Part shown: piece by piece, positions 63,016 through 64,000 of the stretch
Layout of the letters: every line of letters begins with the position of its first letter
How positions within the stretch are numbered: the stretch's first letter is position 1
From: Kurthia senegalensis
GTDB lineage: Bacteria > Bacillota > Bacilli > Bacillales_A > Planococcaceae
Assembly: GCF_000285595.1 (NCBI RefSeq)
Contig: NZ_HE611064.1
Span: forward strand, 727,405-791,404
Direction: 5' to 3'
Length of the DNA stretch: 64,000 nucleotides
The notes under the pieces: generated by a model
What the model was told of the DNA's origin: nothing
The model's database searches: none
What the model saw: the letters and a program-made list of their open reading frames with translations, nothing else
Position numbers and translations under genes: made by a program

Positions 63016-63969
63016 ATGCTCGACTATCAATTCATGACGACAAAAAAGTATCGGGAACAAAAAAAGACGTTTGATTTTGCTTGGAAACAAGCAAAAAATC
63101 GATTTCTAGAAAATGAAAAGGAATATGACGACTTTACTCACATACAGGAAGCGCCGCACACCGAAGAAAAATACGCGACGAAATTTGTGAATGGTCAGCT
63201 TTTGTTATATAAAGGTGGACAACTCGTACCCGGATTTCACACGTATATCGATACATTGTTCCACGATGGGATTCCTTTTACTGGCGTGTATCAAAACGGT
63301 TACTACGAGAACGGTTCGTTTATTTTTAAAAACTTTCAAGAAGATGAAGATGTGTATTTGTTTTATAGTGATACGTCGAATGAAGCAACGCTCTACTACG
63401 CTTTGCATCAGACGACGAACGTCAAAATCCATCAGTTTGACGACATCACGATTTCGAATGGTGGTACGATTACGCGCGCATCCATTATTACGAGCATCAC
63501 GCCAGGTGGACAAGAATGTTTGTGGCTTCGCCTAATGCTTGATAACATTCAAAATGATCAACAGTATACAATTCGTATTCGAGACTTAACTTTTTATCCG
63601 ATGACCGGTAGCAATTTGTCAGAAGAAGTATCCGTGCAAGCGCACTTTTCTTTCGTCGCAACACGCAAATGGTTGTATGAAACGGTACATTACAGAGAGC
63701 TTTTAACGTTTCTTAGACAGTATCAAGCATGTAGCGATGCTCAACTCGCTGCAATTTCCCCTGAGGAATTTGAAATATTCGGGCTCATTTTGAATCAATT
63801 CATTAGTTTATTGCATTTGCAAAACATTGATGAACGTCTTGAAAAGAATCTTCCAGGTAATCTTCCACTGCCACTGAAGCTCCGTAGTTATTTAGTGAGC
63901 TGCCTTGCGGTCATTACACTTTGTGAAAACATGCAAATGCGCATCGATCGCGTGACGCATACAGAATGA
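63016..63969 (+). CDS. Unknown protein with wall-type repeats but no signal peptide
   Basis: 317 residues, AAAAGGAGGTATAACAAA before the ATG. The N-terminal 50 residues are charged and helical, with no signal. Residues 55-100 (FVNGQLLLYKGGQLVPGFHT, GIPFTGVYQNGYYENG) repeat the pattern of the secreted proteins at 44.9, 55.2 and 61.7 kb. A beta region follows (about 105-200, with ITPGGQECLWLRLMLDNIQN), and the last 110 residues are helical. A cytoplasmic home for a module found in secreted neighbours is unexpected; the protein might be exported by another route. No family recognised. Confidence 0.7.
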   Translation: MLDYQFMTTKKYREQKKTFDFAWKQAKNRFLENEKEYDDFTHIQEAPHTEEKYATKFVNGQLLLYKGGQLVPGFHTYIDTLFHDGIPFTGVYQNGYYENGSFIFKNFQEDEDVYLFYSDTSNEATLYYALHQTTNVKIHQFDDITISNGGTITRASIITSITPGGQECLWLRLMLDNIQNDQQYTIRIRDLTFYPMTGSNLSEEVSVQAHFSFVATRKWLYETVHYRELLTFLRQYQACSDAQLAAISPEEFEIFGLILNQFISLLHLQNIDERLEKNLPGNLPLPLKLRSYLVSCLAVITLCENMQMRIDRVTHTE

Positions 63970-64000
63970 CTTTACATAAAAAACCTGACTTTTAACGAAA

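Overview
The window is low-GC Gram-positive DNA from a flagellated, naturally non-phage region of a Firmicute. Gene order (tagO, LCP, yvyE, degS, degU, degV, comFA, comFC, yvyF, flgM, flgN, flgK, flgL, yviE, fliW, csrA, hag, flaG, fliD, fliS, fliT) matches the Bacillus subtilis late-flagellar and competence neighbourhood. The proteins look most like the Caryophanaceae (Planococcaceae); Kurthia or a close relative is my best guess, but the genus is an inference from protein character, not from a marker gene. I see no rRNA, tRNA, IS element, phage or CRISPR array.

Layout. 1-25.4 kb: a giant secreted helical-repeat protein (cut by the left edge), then on the minus strand the late flagellar operon with hook-junction, cap, chaperone, flagellin and FliW/CsrA genes, interrupted between csrA and hag by a second helical-repeat protein; then comFC/comFA, degV, degU/degS, and the teichoic-acid genes yvyE, LCP ligase and tagO. 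26-36.3 kb: BrnQ, a GltB-like FMN enzyme, two NlpC/P60 cell-wall hydrolases, a membrane-anchored trypsin-like protease, a CapA-like lipoprotein and TagA. 36.3-55.9 kb: surface and signalling genes: an 11-repeat Cna-B LPXTG adhesin, a large Ig-like protein with 15-residue wall-type repeats, two chemoreceptors, a CtpA-type protease, an SH3-like secreted protein, a second LPXTG protein, an EPG-repeat protein and a lipoprotein. 56.0-56.9 kb: a non-coding block with a highly self-complementary element followed by 57/58-bp tandem repeats. 56.9-64 kb: UspA, a GtfA-like glycosyltransferase, a YvrJ/DUF2922/DUF1659 operon opposite a small sigma factor, two paralogous unknown proteins and two further secreted or repeat proteins.

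How it works together. Promoters with good sigma-D -10 elements precede hag, flaG and probably flgM and the helical-repeat gene, with FlgM as anti-sigma factor and FliW/CsrA acting on the hag leader, which carries GGA-loop hairpins. DegS/DegU, CodY-like boxes before brnQ and a WalR-type box before one NlpC/P60 hydrolase tie nutrition and wall turnover to motility. Much of the coding capacity goes into the cell surface.

A caution for users: seven loci (flgN, comFA, degV, the capA-like gene, the large Ig-like surface gene, the SH3-like gene and a small secreted gene) are broken by eight single-base length errors, every one inside an A or T run of 5-6 bases. This pattern looks like sequencing error rather than gene decay; corrected lengths all fit their families.
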